A stretch of 64,000 nt of DNA, from contig NZ_JAIQZE010000001.1 of the NCBI RefSeq assembly GCF_020164595.1, positions 543,893-607,892 of the forward strand, in the 5' to 3' direction. The notes under the pieces were generated by a model. It was not told where the DNA came from. It saw only the letters and a list, made by a program, of their open reading frames with translations, and made no database searches. Positions 19,123 to 27,741 of this stretch are shown here, piece after piece. A program made the translations under genes and the position numbers. Each line of letters opens with the position of its first letter. Position 1 is the first letter of the stretch. The stretch is from Psychroflexus longus (GTDB taxonomy: Bacteria > Bacteroidota > Bacteroidia > Flavobacteriales > Flavobacteriaceae).

Positions 19123-21996
19123 TTAAAATCTTATGTAAGCACTTAAATAATATGTAGTTCCAAACCCAAAGAAATAGCGGTTGCCAAACAATGGTCCATT
19201 TTCTCTATTCAGATCTTCACCTCGACTCCTGAAATTACTAGTTCTGGATTGTTCAAATCCACCAGTTTTATATTCCTTATCTAGTACGTTGTTGATCACT
19301 CCAAAAAATCCGATGAAATAATCTCCAACTCTCCAAGATTTTCCCCCAATTACATTGATAAGCATATAGTCATCAAAACGTTCCTGTTTCAGGATATCTC
19401 TGGCCATTGCTTCATCATAGTCGTTGTAAACAATACCATCTGTATCTAAAGAGAAATTATCTGATCTTAGTAAGCCACTTGGACTTATATAAGAATGTGA
19501 AAAGAAATTTGAGGTTAGTCCTACGTTCCAATATTCAGGATCTCTGTATTCAAAACCAAGTTGAAAAACACGTTCGGGTCCTCCTGGAACTCTTACGTTT
19601 TTCATGTCAGTTTTTCCATCTCCAAACTTTAACTTCATGTCAGGGAAATTTTGACTTGTTAAGTAAATATCCGGATTACTATCATAGATGTAATGACCAA
19701 AAGAGCCTGCAGCTTTTAACTTCAGTGTTGGTAAAACTTGAGCTTCAACGCCAAATTCAACTCCATAATGCAGTCTATCAATACCCGTCATCACTTCTTG
19801 TACAAAGGCATTATTTTGATTGTTTGCAGAGGGCAAACCTGTGAGTTCTTCAGAATAATAAAACCCTACATTAGTTTCATCTTGAAAGCCAGTATAAAAT
19901 CCTGTTACTCGACCACTTAGAATTGGCGATTTATAAATATAACTCAGATCTGCAGATTGAATTTTCACCTCTGTAATTCCATCTACAACATCTCCATTTT
20001 GTCTGGCATTGCTATAGGAATTTCTTATTGTTGGTGCATTTTGAAAGTAAGCTGCATTCATTGTAAAAACATGACGCCCAGACAATCTATAAGTTGCACC
20101 TGTTTTGAACGCATAAGTTGAGAAATCCAATTCCTCCCCGGGCCCAAAAGAACGATCTCCTGGGAAAAACCCATTTTCGTAAAACCCTGTACGCTGATAC
20201 TTTGTTTTACCAAAACTAAGTCCTGTATAAAAATCTATACTTCTATATTGAAATTGAGATTGTAAAAACCCATCAAAAACTTCAGCATCAACTTTATAAT
20301 TATATTTATAGCGATCACCTTCCTGGACAGTTCGATTTGGATTTCTGCGATCTGCTTGAGCCAACTCCGAACCTAAACCTGTAAGTAGAGCAGTCTCTTC
20401 AGCAAAGAAATCAACATCCAAATAACGCTCTCCACCAAGAAGATCTTCCATTTGGGCGAAATTCTCGCTTTCTAACTTTCTGTAGTTAAGCCTACCATTT
20501 ATGGTGATATTGTCTTTTAATTTATAGTCCAAGATGGTGTTTGCCATGAACATGTTATCCTCCACTCTGTCAGATTGCAGAGCATAGGTTGAGTTTCCTC
20601 CTCTATTTTGATTTAAGTTGTTAGCAAAGTAAAGGTCGTTCCATTGAAACTGTCCATCTTGTTGAAACTTTCTTTGAGCTAAAAAGGCGTTTTGATAATC
20701 TATTGGCGTTGGATTGGATTCTCTCAGATAATAACTAGGTAAATTTTGATAATAAATCGGAGAAGGATTTCTTGCACCTCCCAAAAAAGCTTGTTCTCCT
20801 GTATTAGGGTCTATTAAGAGTCGTGTTCCTCCATTGTCTATTCTTGTTGTAGAAAAGAAACCAAATTGGTAACCAATATTTGTATTTAATGAAAGTTTAT
20901 CGCTAATGTCCCAGTAGTGATTTAACATAAACACGGGTTCCTCAGTTTTACGAATTCTCGAATTTCTTTGTACCCCATTCAAAAGGCCCCAGTTTGGGTT
21001 ATATTCTATCCCTTTTAGATCCACAGCTTCCTGAGTTACTGCAGTTCCCATGCCTCTTCGATTTGGAGCATAGAAACCTGTAAAATTTAAGCTATGCTTA
21101 TCGCTGATTCTTTTTTCAACAGACAGCGAAATCGAATTGGCATCGTATAACGTTCCTTCTCTAAAACCTTCTTCACCAAATCGTCTCGAAAGCAAAAGCG
21201 AGTAAGACCAGCCACCATCGAGCAAGCCAGAATTGTAACTCCCCATAACCCTACCTTCATAACTTCTGTTGGAACTTGCATAAGAAACTCTACCTCCTTT
21301 TCGCATTTTGGACGCTCTCATAATAATATTTGAGACTCCAGCTACATCACCAATGGTATAATCATTTGCAGTAGTACTCATAGAAAACACACGATTTCTC
21401 TGAACGTCATTTAAACCTCCCCAGTTGGCCCAATTGGGTCTACCCGAGAATTGCTTGTTCATTTCCAAACCGTTAATCAGTACTTTACCATTAGCATTAT
21501 CAAGACCTCTGGGGTTAAAAAATGCAGCACTAAAATCAAAAGCAGCTGCTCGTAAGTAGGTATCCTGAGAGGAAGCTAAAAGTCCAGAAATGTTAAACGA
21601 TGAAGCGTCATCTCCATCGAGTTCGTCTTCAGACAGGGAAATTGTTCCTATTTGCCTGTTTTCTTCGCTAAAATCTATTTCCAAAAAAAGATTACCCAGA
21701 TCAAGGATTTTCCCTTCTTCAATAATTATTGGATAACGTTTGGATTCGTAATTGTTTCTACTCACTCCTAAAATTTGTTCACCTAACGGTAAGTTTTGAT
21801 TAGCAAAAGAAAATCTACCTCTTGCATCTGTAAAAACTTCAATCCCGGAATCTTCAATTGTAATTTTAGTATCTGGCAATGGCTCTTCGGTATCTATGTC
21901 TGAAATCAAACCGATGACATTAGTTTGTTGAGCATGAACTCCATAACTACCGAGTATTAGCAAAAATGCGAAAGCTAATCGTTGACAACTTATCAT
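19123..21996 (-). CDS. TonB-dependent outer-membrane receptor
   Basis: 957 residues. Signal peptide (1-23, ending HAQ), a carboxypeptidase-regulatory-like beta-sandwich (about 25-110), a plug-like region (about 130-235) and a beta-barrel closing with an aromatic C-terminal residue (Phe), as needed for barrel insertion. Such receptors import large or scarce nutrients using the TonB-ExbBD energy system. It forms an operon with the DUF5689 lipoprotein and is divergent from the endonuclease-type gene, so nucleotides, phosphate or oligonucleotides are plausible cargo. It is not accompanied by a SusD-type gene. Confidence 0.85.
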   Translation of the reverse strand: MISCQRLAFAFLLILGSYGVHAQQTNVIGLISDIDTEEPLPDTKITIEDSGIEVFTDARGRFSFANQNLPLGEQILGVSRNNYESKRYPIIIEEGKILDLGNLFLEIDFSEENRQIGTISLSEDELDGDDASSFNISGLLASSQDTYLRAAAFDFSAAFFNPRGLDNANGKVLINGLEMNKQFSGRPNWANWGGLNDVQRNRVFSMSTTANDYTIGDVAGVSNIIMRASKMRKGGRVSYASSNRSYEGRVMGSYNSGLLDGGWSYSLLLSRRFGEEGFREGTLYDANSISLSVEKRISDKHSLNFTGFYAPNRRGMGTAVTQEAVDLKGIEYNPNWGLLNGVQRNSRIRKTEEPVFMLNHYWDISDKLSLNTNIGYQFGFFSTTRIDNGGTRLLIDPNTGEQAFLGGARNPSPIYYQNLPSYYLRESNPTPIDYQNAFLAQRKFQQDGQFQWNDLYFANNLNQNRGGNSTYALQSDRVEDNMFMANTILDYKLKDNITINGRLNYRKLESENFAQMEDLLGGERYLDVDFFAEETALLTGLGSELAQADRRNPNRTVQEGDRYKYNYKVDAEVFDGFLQSQFQYRSIDFYTGLSFGKTKYQRTGFYENGFFPGDRSFGPGEELDFSTYAFKTGATYRLSGRHVFTMNAAYFQNAPTIRNSYSNARQNGDVVDGITEVKIQSADLSYIYKSPILSGRVTGFYTGFQDETNVGFYYSEELTGLPSANNQNNAFVQEVMTGIDRLHYGVEFGVEAQVLPTLKLKAAGSFGHYIYDSNPDIYLTSQNFPDMKLKFGDGKTDMKNVRVPGGPERVFQLGFEYRDPEYWNVGLTSNFFSHSYISPSGLLRSDNFSLDTDGIVYNDYDEAMARDILKQERFDDYMLINVIGGKSWRVGDYFIGFFGVINNVLDKEYKTGGFEQSRTSNFRSRGEDLNRENGPLFGNRYFFGFGTTYYLSAYIRF

Positions 21997-22043
21997 ATCA
22001 CTCTGTATTATCTTAATGTTAACATAAAACTGTTAATGCATTA

Positions 22044-22051
22044 CAAATATA
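22044..22051 (-). promoter_or_regulatory. Predicted -7 box, TonB receptor/DUF5689 operon
   Basis: Minus-strand TATATTTG, an exact TAnnTTTG match, 47 nt before the ATG at 21996. No TTG at the -33 position. Confidence 0.45.
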
Positions 22052-22071
22052 TTTTAAATCTAGATTAATGG

Positions 22072-22079
22072 TATTTTTG
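22072..22079 (+). promoter_or_regulatory. Predicted -7 box, endonuclease-type lipoprotein gene
   Basis: Plus-strand TATTTTTG, exact TAnnTTTG match, 41 nt before the ATG at 22121. Together with the minus-strand box at 22044-22051 it would form a divergent promoter pair 20 nt apart. Confidence 0.45.
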
Positions 22080-22120
22080 TAATTGAAAAACATCAAACTT
22101 TACAGAAAATTAATATTAAA

Positions 22121-23242
22121 ATGAATTCATCCTTCAAAATTCAGTTGTACCTGATAGCCTTTTTGTTTTTATTGACAAGCTGTGGATCGGTTGAAAAGAA
22201 TACGACCAATTCCAAAGAGACAGATGAATTTCTGGTAAATACTATAGCTTTTTATAACCTGGAAAATTTGTTTGACACTGAAGACGATCCAGATAAGTTT
22301 GATGAAGCATCACCTATAATGGAAATTGCTGAAGGTGAACGAGAGGCTATTTACAAGGAGAAAGTTGCAAATATGGCCAAAGTAATTGCAGACATAGGTT
22401 CTGAAGTCACTGGAATGCCTCCTGCAGTAATTGGGGTTTGTGAAATTGAAAACTTTAAAGTCCTACAAGATGTTGTGAATGATAAAAAGCTATCTCCTTT
22501 TGATTATGGTATCATTCATTATAATTCACCTGATGCCAGAAGTATTGATGTGGCTTTACTATATCAAAAAAGAGTATTTCGTCCAATTCACTCAAAAGCT
22601 CATGAACTAGTTTTATACAATGATTCTGACAGAAATAAAAGAAAGTATACTAGAGATCAACTTTATGTAAAAGGCAAATTGGATGGTGAGGAAATGCATT
22701 TTATAGTTAACCACTGGCCTTCCAGAAGCGGTGGTGAGAAGAAGAGCAGACCTGGTAGAGTAAGTGCTGCAAAGCTGACCAAGAAAATAAAAGACTCCAT
22801 ACAAATGCAAGAGCCTTATGCTAAAATCATGATCATGGGCGACTTCAACGATGGACCTTATAATGAAAGCATTAAAGAAGTTCTTGAAGCCAAAGAACAC
22901 GCTGAGGATGTTGGTCTTACCGGAGTTTACAATCCATTCGAGAAACTTCACAAAAGAGGAGTAGGGACCATAGCCTGGAGAGACACCTGGGATTTATTTG
23001 ATATGATCTTGGTGACCAAACCTCTTATTAATAAAAAAGATTACAATAGCTACACACTTTATCAAGCCAATATCTTTAATCCATACTATCTTCAAAATCC
23101 AAAAGGACGCTACAAAGGTTATCCTTACCGATCTTTTGCAGATGGTGGGTTTACGGGCGGCTACAGTGACCACTTCCCTGTTTATCTGTATCTTATCAAG
23201 AAAAAGGAAAGCTCTGGAGTTAATGTCGCTACTGATAAGTAA
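22121..23242 (+). CDS. Endonuclease/exonuclease/phosphatase-fold secreted lipoprotein
   Basis: 373 residues. Lipobox LLTSC puts the lipidated Cys at 21. The DNase I-like fold residues are all visible: FYNLENLFD (44-52), the metal-binding Glu in VCEIEN (106-111), NHWPSR (197-202, His198), GDFND (240-244) and the catalytic SDH (349-351). It is therefore probably an active hydrolase of phosphodiester or phosphomonoester bonds outside the cytoplasm. Divergent from the TonB receptor and DUF5689 genes, it most likely cleaves extracellular nucleic acids for uptake. The same fold also occurs in sphingomyelinases and inositol phosphatases, so the substrate is not proven. Confidence 0.87.
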   Translation: MNSSFKIQLYLIAFLFLLTSCGSVEKNTTNSKETDEFLVNTIAFYNLENLFDTEDDPDKFDEASPIMEIAEGEREAIYKEKVANMAKVIADIGSEVTGMPPAVIGVCEIENFKVLQDVVNDKKLSPFDYGIIHYNSPDARSIDVALLYQKRVFRPIHSKAHELVLYNDSDRNKRKYTRDQLYVKGKLDGEEMHFIVNHWPSRSGGEKKSRPGRVSAAKLTKKIKDSIQMQEPYAKIMIMGDFNDGPYNESIKEVLEAKEHAEDVGLTGVYNPFEKLHKRGVGTIAWRDTWDLFDMILVTKPLINKKDYNSYTLYQANIFNPYYLQNPKGRYKGYPYRSFADGGFTGGYSDHFPVYLYLIKKKESSGVNVATDK

Positions 23243-23305
23243 ATAAGTTTTTTTGATAAAATTTTCACACAAGTCCAGAATCAATCCATTACTTTTAAAC
23301 AAAAA

Positions 23306-23530
23306 ATGAAAAATTCAGGTATACCTTTATTGATTCTGACTACTTTAATTTTAATACTAGTTACTATATTCGCGGCTTTAGATTTGTCTTTTTCGTGGGT
23401 ATTTTACCTCACCGTTTTAGGGCAAGCTATTTTGGTTTTTGCGGTTTATAAGGTTCTGACCGACGATTATGAAACTGAAAAAACCTTTCATAACTGGTAT
23501 GAAGATCGGCCTAAGAATGAAGATGAATAA
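23306..23530 (+). CDS. Small two-helix membrane protein
   Basis: 74 residues with two hydrophobic helices (about 6-28 and 31-50) and an acidic cytosolic tail ending in E-D-E. I do not recognise a family. It lies 63 nt after the endonuclease-type gene in the same direction. Its TAA stop (23528-23530) is only 2 nt before the 5' end of tRNA-Arg, so mRNA and tRNA may share a transcript. The start follows an A-rich stretch, as is usual for translation initiation in this phylum. Confidence 0.65.
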   Translation: MKNSGIPLLILTTLILILVTIFAALDLSFSWVFYLTVLGQAILVFAVYKVLTDDYETEKTFHNWYEDRPKNEDE

Positions 23531-23532
23531 AA

Positions 23533-23604
23533 GGCTCCGTAGTTCAATGGATAGAACAAAAGTTTCCTAAACTTTAGATCTAAGTTCGATTCTTAGCGGA
23601 GCTA
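23533..23604 (+). tRNA. tRNA-Arg (anticodon CCT)
   Basis: A 72-nt cloverleaf can be folded by eye. The acceptor pairs GGCTCCG with CGGAGCT (one G-T pair) plus discriminator A. The D stem is GTTC/GAAC, the anticodon stem AAAGT/ACTTT with loop TTCCTAA (anticodon CCT, reading AGG), and the T stem CTAAG/CTTAG with loop TTCGATT. CCA is not encoded. Confidence 0.95.
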
Positions 23605-23625
23605 CTACTGGTTTAGGTGTTGAAC

Positions 23626-26259
23626 TTAAAACCTAAACTTCATATAACCTACAAAAAACCTGGGGACAGCTCTATACACCAAATCTCCTCTTTGAAAGTT
23701 CGTGATGGAACTAAAGGTATAATTCTTTGTATTGAATATATTCTGAGCATCGATTCCAAATACATAAGATTTTTGCTTCGGTCGATATTCTAAATTAAAG
23801 CTACTGGTTTGATAAACTTCAGAATTCACATCATAAATTTCATTCTTGAAATTCCCGAAAAGCCTATCGTAGAGTTTCAGAACAGTTTCTAGTTTAGCAT
23901 TGTAAATGTTGTTAGTATTAGAAGAATTTCCAATACCTCCAGAATTTGAATTTACACTTCCAGAAAATTTAAAGTTTAACATTCCATCCCAATACGTTGT
24001 CCCACGAAAATAGTAATTATCACCCTCATTAGTCACTTCAAATAATTCATCATTCAGAATAAACGGATTTTCAAAACTGGTTTTAGTATACCCCAGCTTC
24101 AATGTGGCATCTATAAGCTTCAGAAATGTCGTAAATCCAAGTCTTGCTGTGAGTAGACTTCCATCAGGTATAAATTGACGCTGTGATAAATTGAGTCTTT
24201 CACTTAGCAGATTATCGGCAGATAACTGTTGTTCATAATCTGAATAAGATACACCAGCCTCAATAAGAATTCGTTTTTTGGGTCTTGAAAAGATATAATT
24301 AAACGAATATTGGTTTCTAGTCATTTGCTCAAGCCTATTGACACCCAAAACTAAACTTCTATAATCTTGAACGATAAAATTCTGGTTAAGGTCGGTTAAA
24401 CTTGGAAGTTCATTAATTCGTTTGTAACGCAAAGAAAAACTGCCAACTTTTGTTTTTCTAAGACGTAGAGCAACATTAGGGTTAAAAAACAAGAAACTTC
24501 TGGAATCCACATGGGTTCTCATGTTCACATGAGATAATTCTACATCCGCTTCAGCTATCAATCGATCGGGAATAAAGTCATACTTGGTTTTAAAATTCAC
24601 AAAGGATTTGAATCTTGCTTCTGAATTTGATCCCGATAGGCTATCGATTTCAGAAGTACCGAAGTCATTTTCCAGGTCTAAAGCACCGTAATTAAACTCT
24701 CGATCTTGATTTAAAACCCCTAGTTTTACAGCAAAACTGAGTTCATTGAACTGAAAAATGGAACTTCCTTTAAGACCTTGATATACCGTATTGTCTTTTA
24801 TTTCGGTTTGAAGTTGACTTGAATTTTGTTCTTCAGAAATAGTATTTGGTGAAATATCAAACGTCTGCCGATCTTCATTATAACCCGTAAACCCGTAAAA
24901 GCTTAGCGCTCCGTTCTTGATTTTCTTAGTGAGATGAACATTGGTTGATAAGCTTAAGTTGCGCTCATCCAAGACCTGAGCAATGCTTTCATAAGCATTA
25001 AAAAGCAACTCATGATTCACATCAGAATTGGTCCCTGATATATCGGTTTGAAACGTGATGAAATGGTCTTCATCTATAGAATGTTTAATTTCAAAATCGT
25101 TCTTTAAATTTAAATTTCGGGTGTTAAATGCATTATCTTCCTGAAAATCAATATCACCGTCTGGCAGAAAATAAGAAATCCTATTCCTATAATCACTGTT
25201 GAGCTGATCTGTGTTGACAAACAGGGAGTTCCTAAGTTTACTGTCCCCCCAGATGCTTTTATTCGCTAAAAGGTTATTGGAAAGACTTTGGTTCTCGATA
25301 TAAAATTTGTCGTCGATTAATATAGAACTTGGTCTCAAGTTCAGAAACGAATCTTGATCTAAACTGAAGTTTTCATCAAAATCATTAAACCCCATTTGCT
25401 GATACACATAATTATCTAACTGTTCTCCAGCAGGCTTGCCTATGGAATTGAGGTTTCCTAAATCCAGAAACTTAATTTCAGGCCGGATGAGGCCAAGATT
25501 AAGATCCGCTTCATAGCGACTGTCATTTCCTAATCCAGCTTTTGCAGCTCCAAGCCAAATAGATTTGGCTTTGTCTTTTAGCTTTAAGTTGAGCACCACG
25601 GTTTCACTATCCAGGAATTGTTTCAACACTGGATTTTCGCTATAGTTGTTGATGACCTCCACTTTACTTAAGACATCGGCATCCAGATTTTTGGAAATCA
25701 CTTTGTAATTTCTGTCGGCAAGATCATCTCCTTCTATGAGTATTTTTTGAATATCCTTGCCTTGGGCTTTGATGTTGCCATCCTCATCTATTTCTATGCC
25801 CGGCAAATTTTTTAAAACATCTTCTACGGTTTGCTCGGTTTCGTCTGCAAAAGCAGATACCCGATAAGCGACCGTATCTCTATTGACTTTGATTTTTTCT
25901 TCAGTTTCCAGAACGACTGTATTGAGTTGCTCTACTTTAGGTGTGAGTTCAAAATCTTGGTTGATAGTAGACTTAGTATTGGAAATCATGATTTCCTGAG
26001 ATTCATAACCAAAACTACTCACTTTAATAGAAAGTGAATCTGCCTCTGAATCTACTGCTAGTTCATACCTCCCATTTTCTGTAGAATAAGTGTAGCCTAA
26101 AATGCTTTTGGAAGATGTACTTACAACGATACTAGACCCTTCAAGCGGTAAGTTAGTTTCCTTTTCTAGGATTTGACCTTTTATTTTAAACTCTTGAGCC
26201 TGAACTAAAAACGTAAAAAATAGGCATAAAAGAAGTAGGATGAAACGAAAGATTTTCAA
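23626..26259 (-). CDS. TonB-receptor-like outer-membrane beta-barrel protein
   Basis: 877 residues. Signal peptide (1-22), carboxypeptidase-regulatory-like domain (about 25-105), plug-like region with L-P-G-I-E-I-D at about 150-156 (about 130-225), then a beta-barrel ending in Phe. The start appears to be TTG at 26259: the reading frame has an in-frame TAA 15 nt upstream and no ATG before the signal peptide. It is followed upstream, 35 nt away, by a GLPGLI-family gene transcribed first, a common pairing in Bacteroidota. It has no SusD partner. The stop lies 22 nt from the end of the converging tRNA-Arg. Substrate unknown. Confidence 0.82.
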   Translation of the reverse strand: MKIFRFILLLLCLFFTFLVQAQEFKIKGQILEKETNLPLEGSSIVVSTSSKSILGYTYSTENGRYELAVDSEADSLSIKVSSFGYESQEIMISNTKSTINQDFELTPKVEQLNTVVLETEEKIKVNRDTVAYRVSAFADETEQTVEDVLKNLPGIEIDEDGNIKAQGKDIQKILIEGDDLADRNYKVISKNLDADVLSKVEVINNYSENPVLKQFLDSETVVLNLKLKDKAKSIWLGAAKAGLGNDSRYEADLNLGLIRPEIKFLDLGNLNSIGKPAGEQLDNYVYQQMGFNDFDENFSLDQDSFLNLRPSSILIDDKFYIENQSLSNNLLANKSIWGDSKLRNSLFVNTDQLNSDYRNRISYFLPDGDIDFQEDNAFNTRNLNLKNDFEIKHSIDEDHFITFQTDISGTNSDVNHELLFNAYESIAQVLDERNLSLSTNVHLTKKIKNGALSFYGFTGYNEDRQTFDISPNTISEEQNSSQLQTEIKDNTVYQGLKGSSIFQFNELSFAVKLGVLNQDREFNYGALDLENDFGTSEIDSLSGSNSEARFKSFVNFKTKYDFIPDRLIAEADVELSHVNMRTHVDSRSFLFFNPNVALRLRKTKVGSFSLRYKRINELPSLTDLNQNFIVQDYRSLVLGVNRLEQMTRNQYSFNYIFSRPKKRILIEAGVSYSDYEQQLSADNLLSERLNLSQRQFIPDGSLLTARLGFTTFLKLIDATLKLGYTKTSFENPFILNDELFEVTNEGDNYYFRGTTYWDGMLNFKFSGSVNSNSGGIGNSSNTNNIYNAKLETVLKLYDRLFGNFKNEIYDVNSEVYQTSSFNLEYRPKQKSYVFGIDAQNIFNTKNYTFSSITNFQRGDLVYRAVPRFFVGYMKFRF

Positions 26260-26294
26260 ATAATTTGATTTTGATTAAAACTATGCCGCTAATA

Positions 26295-27083
26295 TTATTC
26301 CTTAATTTCATAGACTTCTATATAACTATCTGTTTTCAATACGTTTGATTCTGAACCAGATACTCCCATGTTTTCTGCTATCATTCTGCCTCCCATTCTG
26401 GCATCAAGAAAGGCTTTGATTTGCCTCTCTTTGAGTTCTTCAAATGAAATCCAGGAAGAGTTTGGATTGTTTATAGGTTTCAGGAGGTAAGACTTTTCAG
26501 TTGGGTACTCTATGTTTTTAAAATACCAGTAGATTTCTTTATCAGTATCATAAGCTTCCAAGATTAAACCTGGTAAGCCTACTAACTTCCATGGGCCGTA
26601 GGGCAGAGGAATTTCTGATGTAAACCAAGCGGTATAATCTCGCCCTCTAAAATGAGCGGTTGCCTTTTGGACTTCATAGGTTCCAATTTTTTTTGTTTCA
26701 TCTGTGATGTCCCATGATATATCTATGGTCGTATCCTTGACATATCGAAATCCTAAATCACGAGAATTTAAAACCTTTTCTTTAGGGTTGTAATAATACT
26801 GAAAGCCTTCAGGATTGGTCACTACAGTAATATAATATCCATTCTCTGAACTATTAAAATATGAATTTTGCTCGCGAATATGTCCTCCTTCTAAGGAATC
26901 TTTTCTTGTTACATATAAAGAATTATCCTTATCAAACACTAGCATGGATTTATAATCAGGACCAACTGGACCACCCATCATCATACTCTGGACTTCCCCG
27001 TAGTTTACGATGCCTGTTTGGGCATTTATGTTATGACAGAACAACATTGCACTTGAAACTAAAAGTAGAATTAAAGCTTTCAT
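26295..27083 (-). CDS. GLPGLI family secreted protein
   Basis: 262 residues with a signal peptide (1-22, ending NAQ). The family's namesake GLPGLI motif is at 169-174, preceded by the typical Y-x-A-W-F-T and P-x-G-P-W-K segment (about 150-166). These periplasmic or outer-membrane-associated proteins are found only in Bacteroidota and are nearly always next to a TonB-dependent receptor-like gene, as here. The function is not established; metal or peptide handling has been suggested for some members, which I cannot confirm from this sequence. Confidence 0.9.
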   Translation of the reverse strand: MKALILLLVSSAMLFCHNINAQTGIVNYGEVQSMMMGGPVGPDYKSMLVFDKDNSLYVTRKDSLEGGHIREQNSYFNSSENGYYITVVTNPEGFQYYYNPKEKVLNSRDLGFRYVKDTTIDISWDITDETKKIGTYEVQKATAHFRGRDYTAWFTSEIPLPYGPWKLVGLPGLILEAYDTDKEIYWYFKNIEYPTEKSYLLKPINNPNSSWISFEELKERQIKAFLDARMGGRMIAENMGVSGSESNVLKTDSYIEVYEIKE

Positions 27084-27153
27084 AAAAATAGATCTTTGAT
27101 AAAGCTAATAATAAACTAAATACATAGTTTAATTATTTTAGAATTTAACACAA

Positions 27154-27603
27154 TCAATTCAAATTCCGCTTTTGGATAAAAAACGTCTTAAGTAATTTAG
27201 ACGCTTCTTCCTGAAGTATTCCAGACTCTACTTTGGTTTTGGGATGCAGTTTTGTGTTCATGGCTCGGTAACCTCGGACTTCATCTTCAGCAGCAAAGAC
27301 CAAACGCGATAACTGGCTCCAGTACAAGGCCCCGGCACACATCTGGCAGGGTTCCAAGGTGACGTACATCGTGCAGTCTCTTAAGTATTTTCCTCCGATA
27401 AAGTTAGCTGCGGAGGTGATGGCCTGCATTTCGGCATGTGCCGTGACATCTACTAGAAGTTCGGTGAGATTATGGCTTCTGGCGATGATTTGATTTTTAT
27501 GCGTGATGATGGCACCTACAGGAACTTCGCCTTTTTCCAAAGCCAAATGGGCTTCTTCCAGGGCTTTTTTCATAAAATACGTATCGTCAAAAGGAGTTAG
27601 CAT
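27154..27603 (-). CDS. tadA: tRNA-specific adenosine-34 deaminase
   Basis: 149 residues from the ATG at 27603. The zinc deaminase motifs are intact: HAE (His56, Glu58) and PCQMC (Cys86, Cys89). TadA converts adenosine 34 to inosine in tRNA-Arg(ACG), allowing one tRNA to read three Arg codons. The frame stays open for 24 more codons upstream to 27675, but that stretch is translated repeat DNA and does not resemble the family, so the shorter start is chosen. The start also falls 3 nt after a perfect minus-strand TATTTTTG promoter box, which would make the transcript nearly leaderless. Confidence 0.93.
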   Translation of the reverse strand: MLTPFDDTYFMKKALEEAHLALEKGEVPVGAIITHKNQIIARSHNLTELLVDVTAHAEMQAITSAANFIGGKYLRDCTMYVTLEPCQMCAGALYWSQLSRLVFAAEDEVRGYRAMNTKLHPKTKVESGILQEEASKLLKTFFIQKRNLN

Positions 27604-27606
27604 AGT

Positions 27607-27614
27607 CAAAAATA
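27607..27614 (-). promoter_or_regulatory. Predicted -7 box of tadA (start-proximal)
   Basis: Minus-strand TATTTTTG, exact TAnnTTTG, ending 3 nt before the chosen ATG at 27603. Transcription starting about 4 nt past the box would begin at or near that ATG. Confidence 0.4.
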
Positions 27615-27654
27615 GGATTTCTATGTCAGAACTATTCTGGTTTTCAAAAAATAA

Positions 27655-27712
27655 CCACAAAGTCACAGAGAACACAAAGAAAAATCCTACTACCTAACAC
27701 CTAATACCTAAA
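27655..27712. repeat. Two short tandem repeat blocks in the tadA-dxs spacer
   Basis: Three degenerate nonamers of the form CACAAAGNN lie at 27655-27681, and three heptamers of the form ACCTAAN at 27692-27712. Both are low-complexity and lie between divergent genes. They resemble dispersed intergenic repeats seen in many bacteria; no coding or CRISPR role is supported. Confidence 0.7.
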
Positions 27713-27729
27713 AACTCACAGACTATTGC

Positions 27730-27737
27730 TAACTTTG
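27730..27737 (+). promoter_or_regulatory. Predicted -7 box of dxs (start-proximal)
   Basis: TAACTTTG, exact TAnnTTTG match, ends 4 nt before the dxs ATG at 27742. If used, the transcript would begin at or beside the start codon. Confidence 0.4.
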
Positions 27738-27741
27738 TGTC

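Noticed and set aside
23605..23640. Attachment site or terminator after tRNA-Arg
   Set aside because: An 8-bp stem with a 12-nt loop lacks a T-run; no integrase or direct repeat of the tRNA end was seen.
27604..27675. 24-codon N-terminal extension of tadA
   Set aside because: It translates repeat DNA and the promoter box, does not resemble TadA, and the ATG at 27603 fits the family start.
27655..27712. CRISPR array
   Set aside because: Units are 7-9 nt, degenerate and without spacers; no cas genes nearby.
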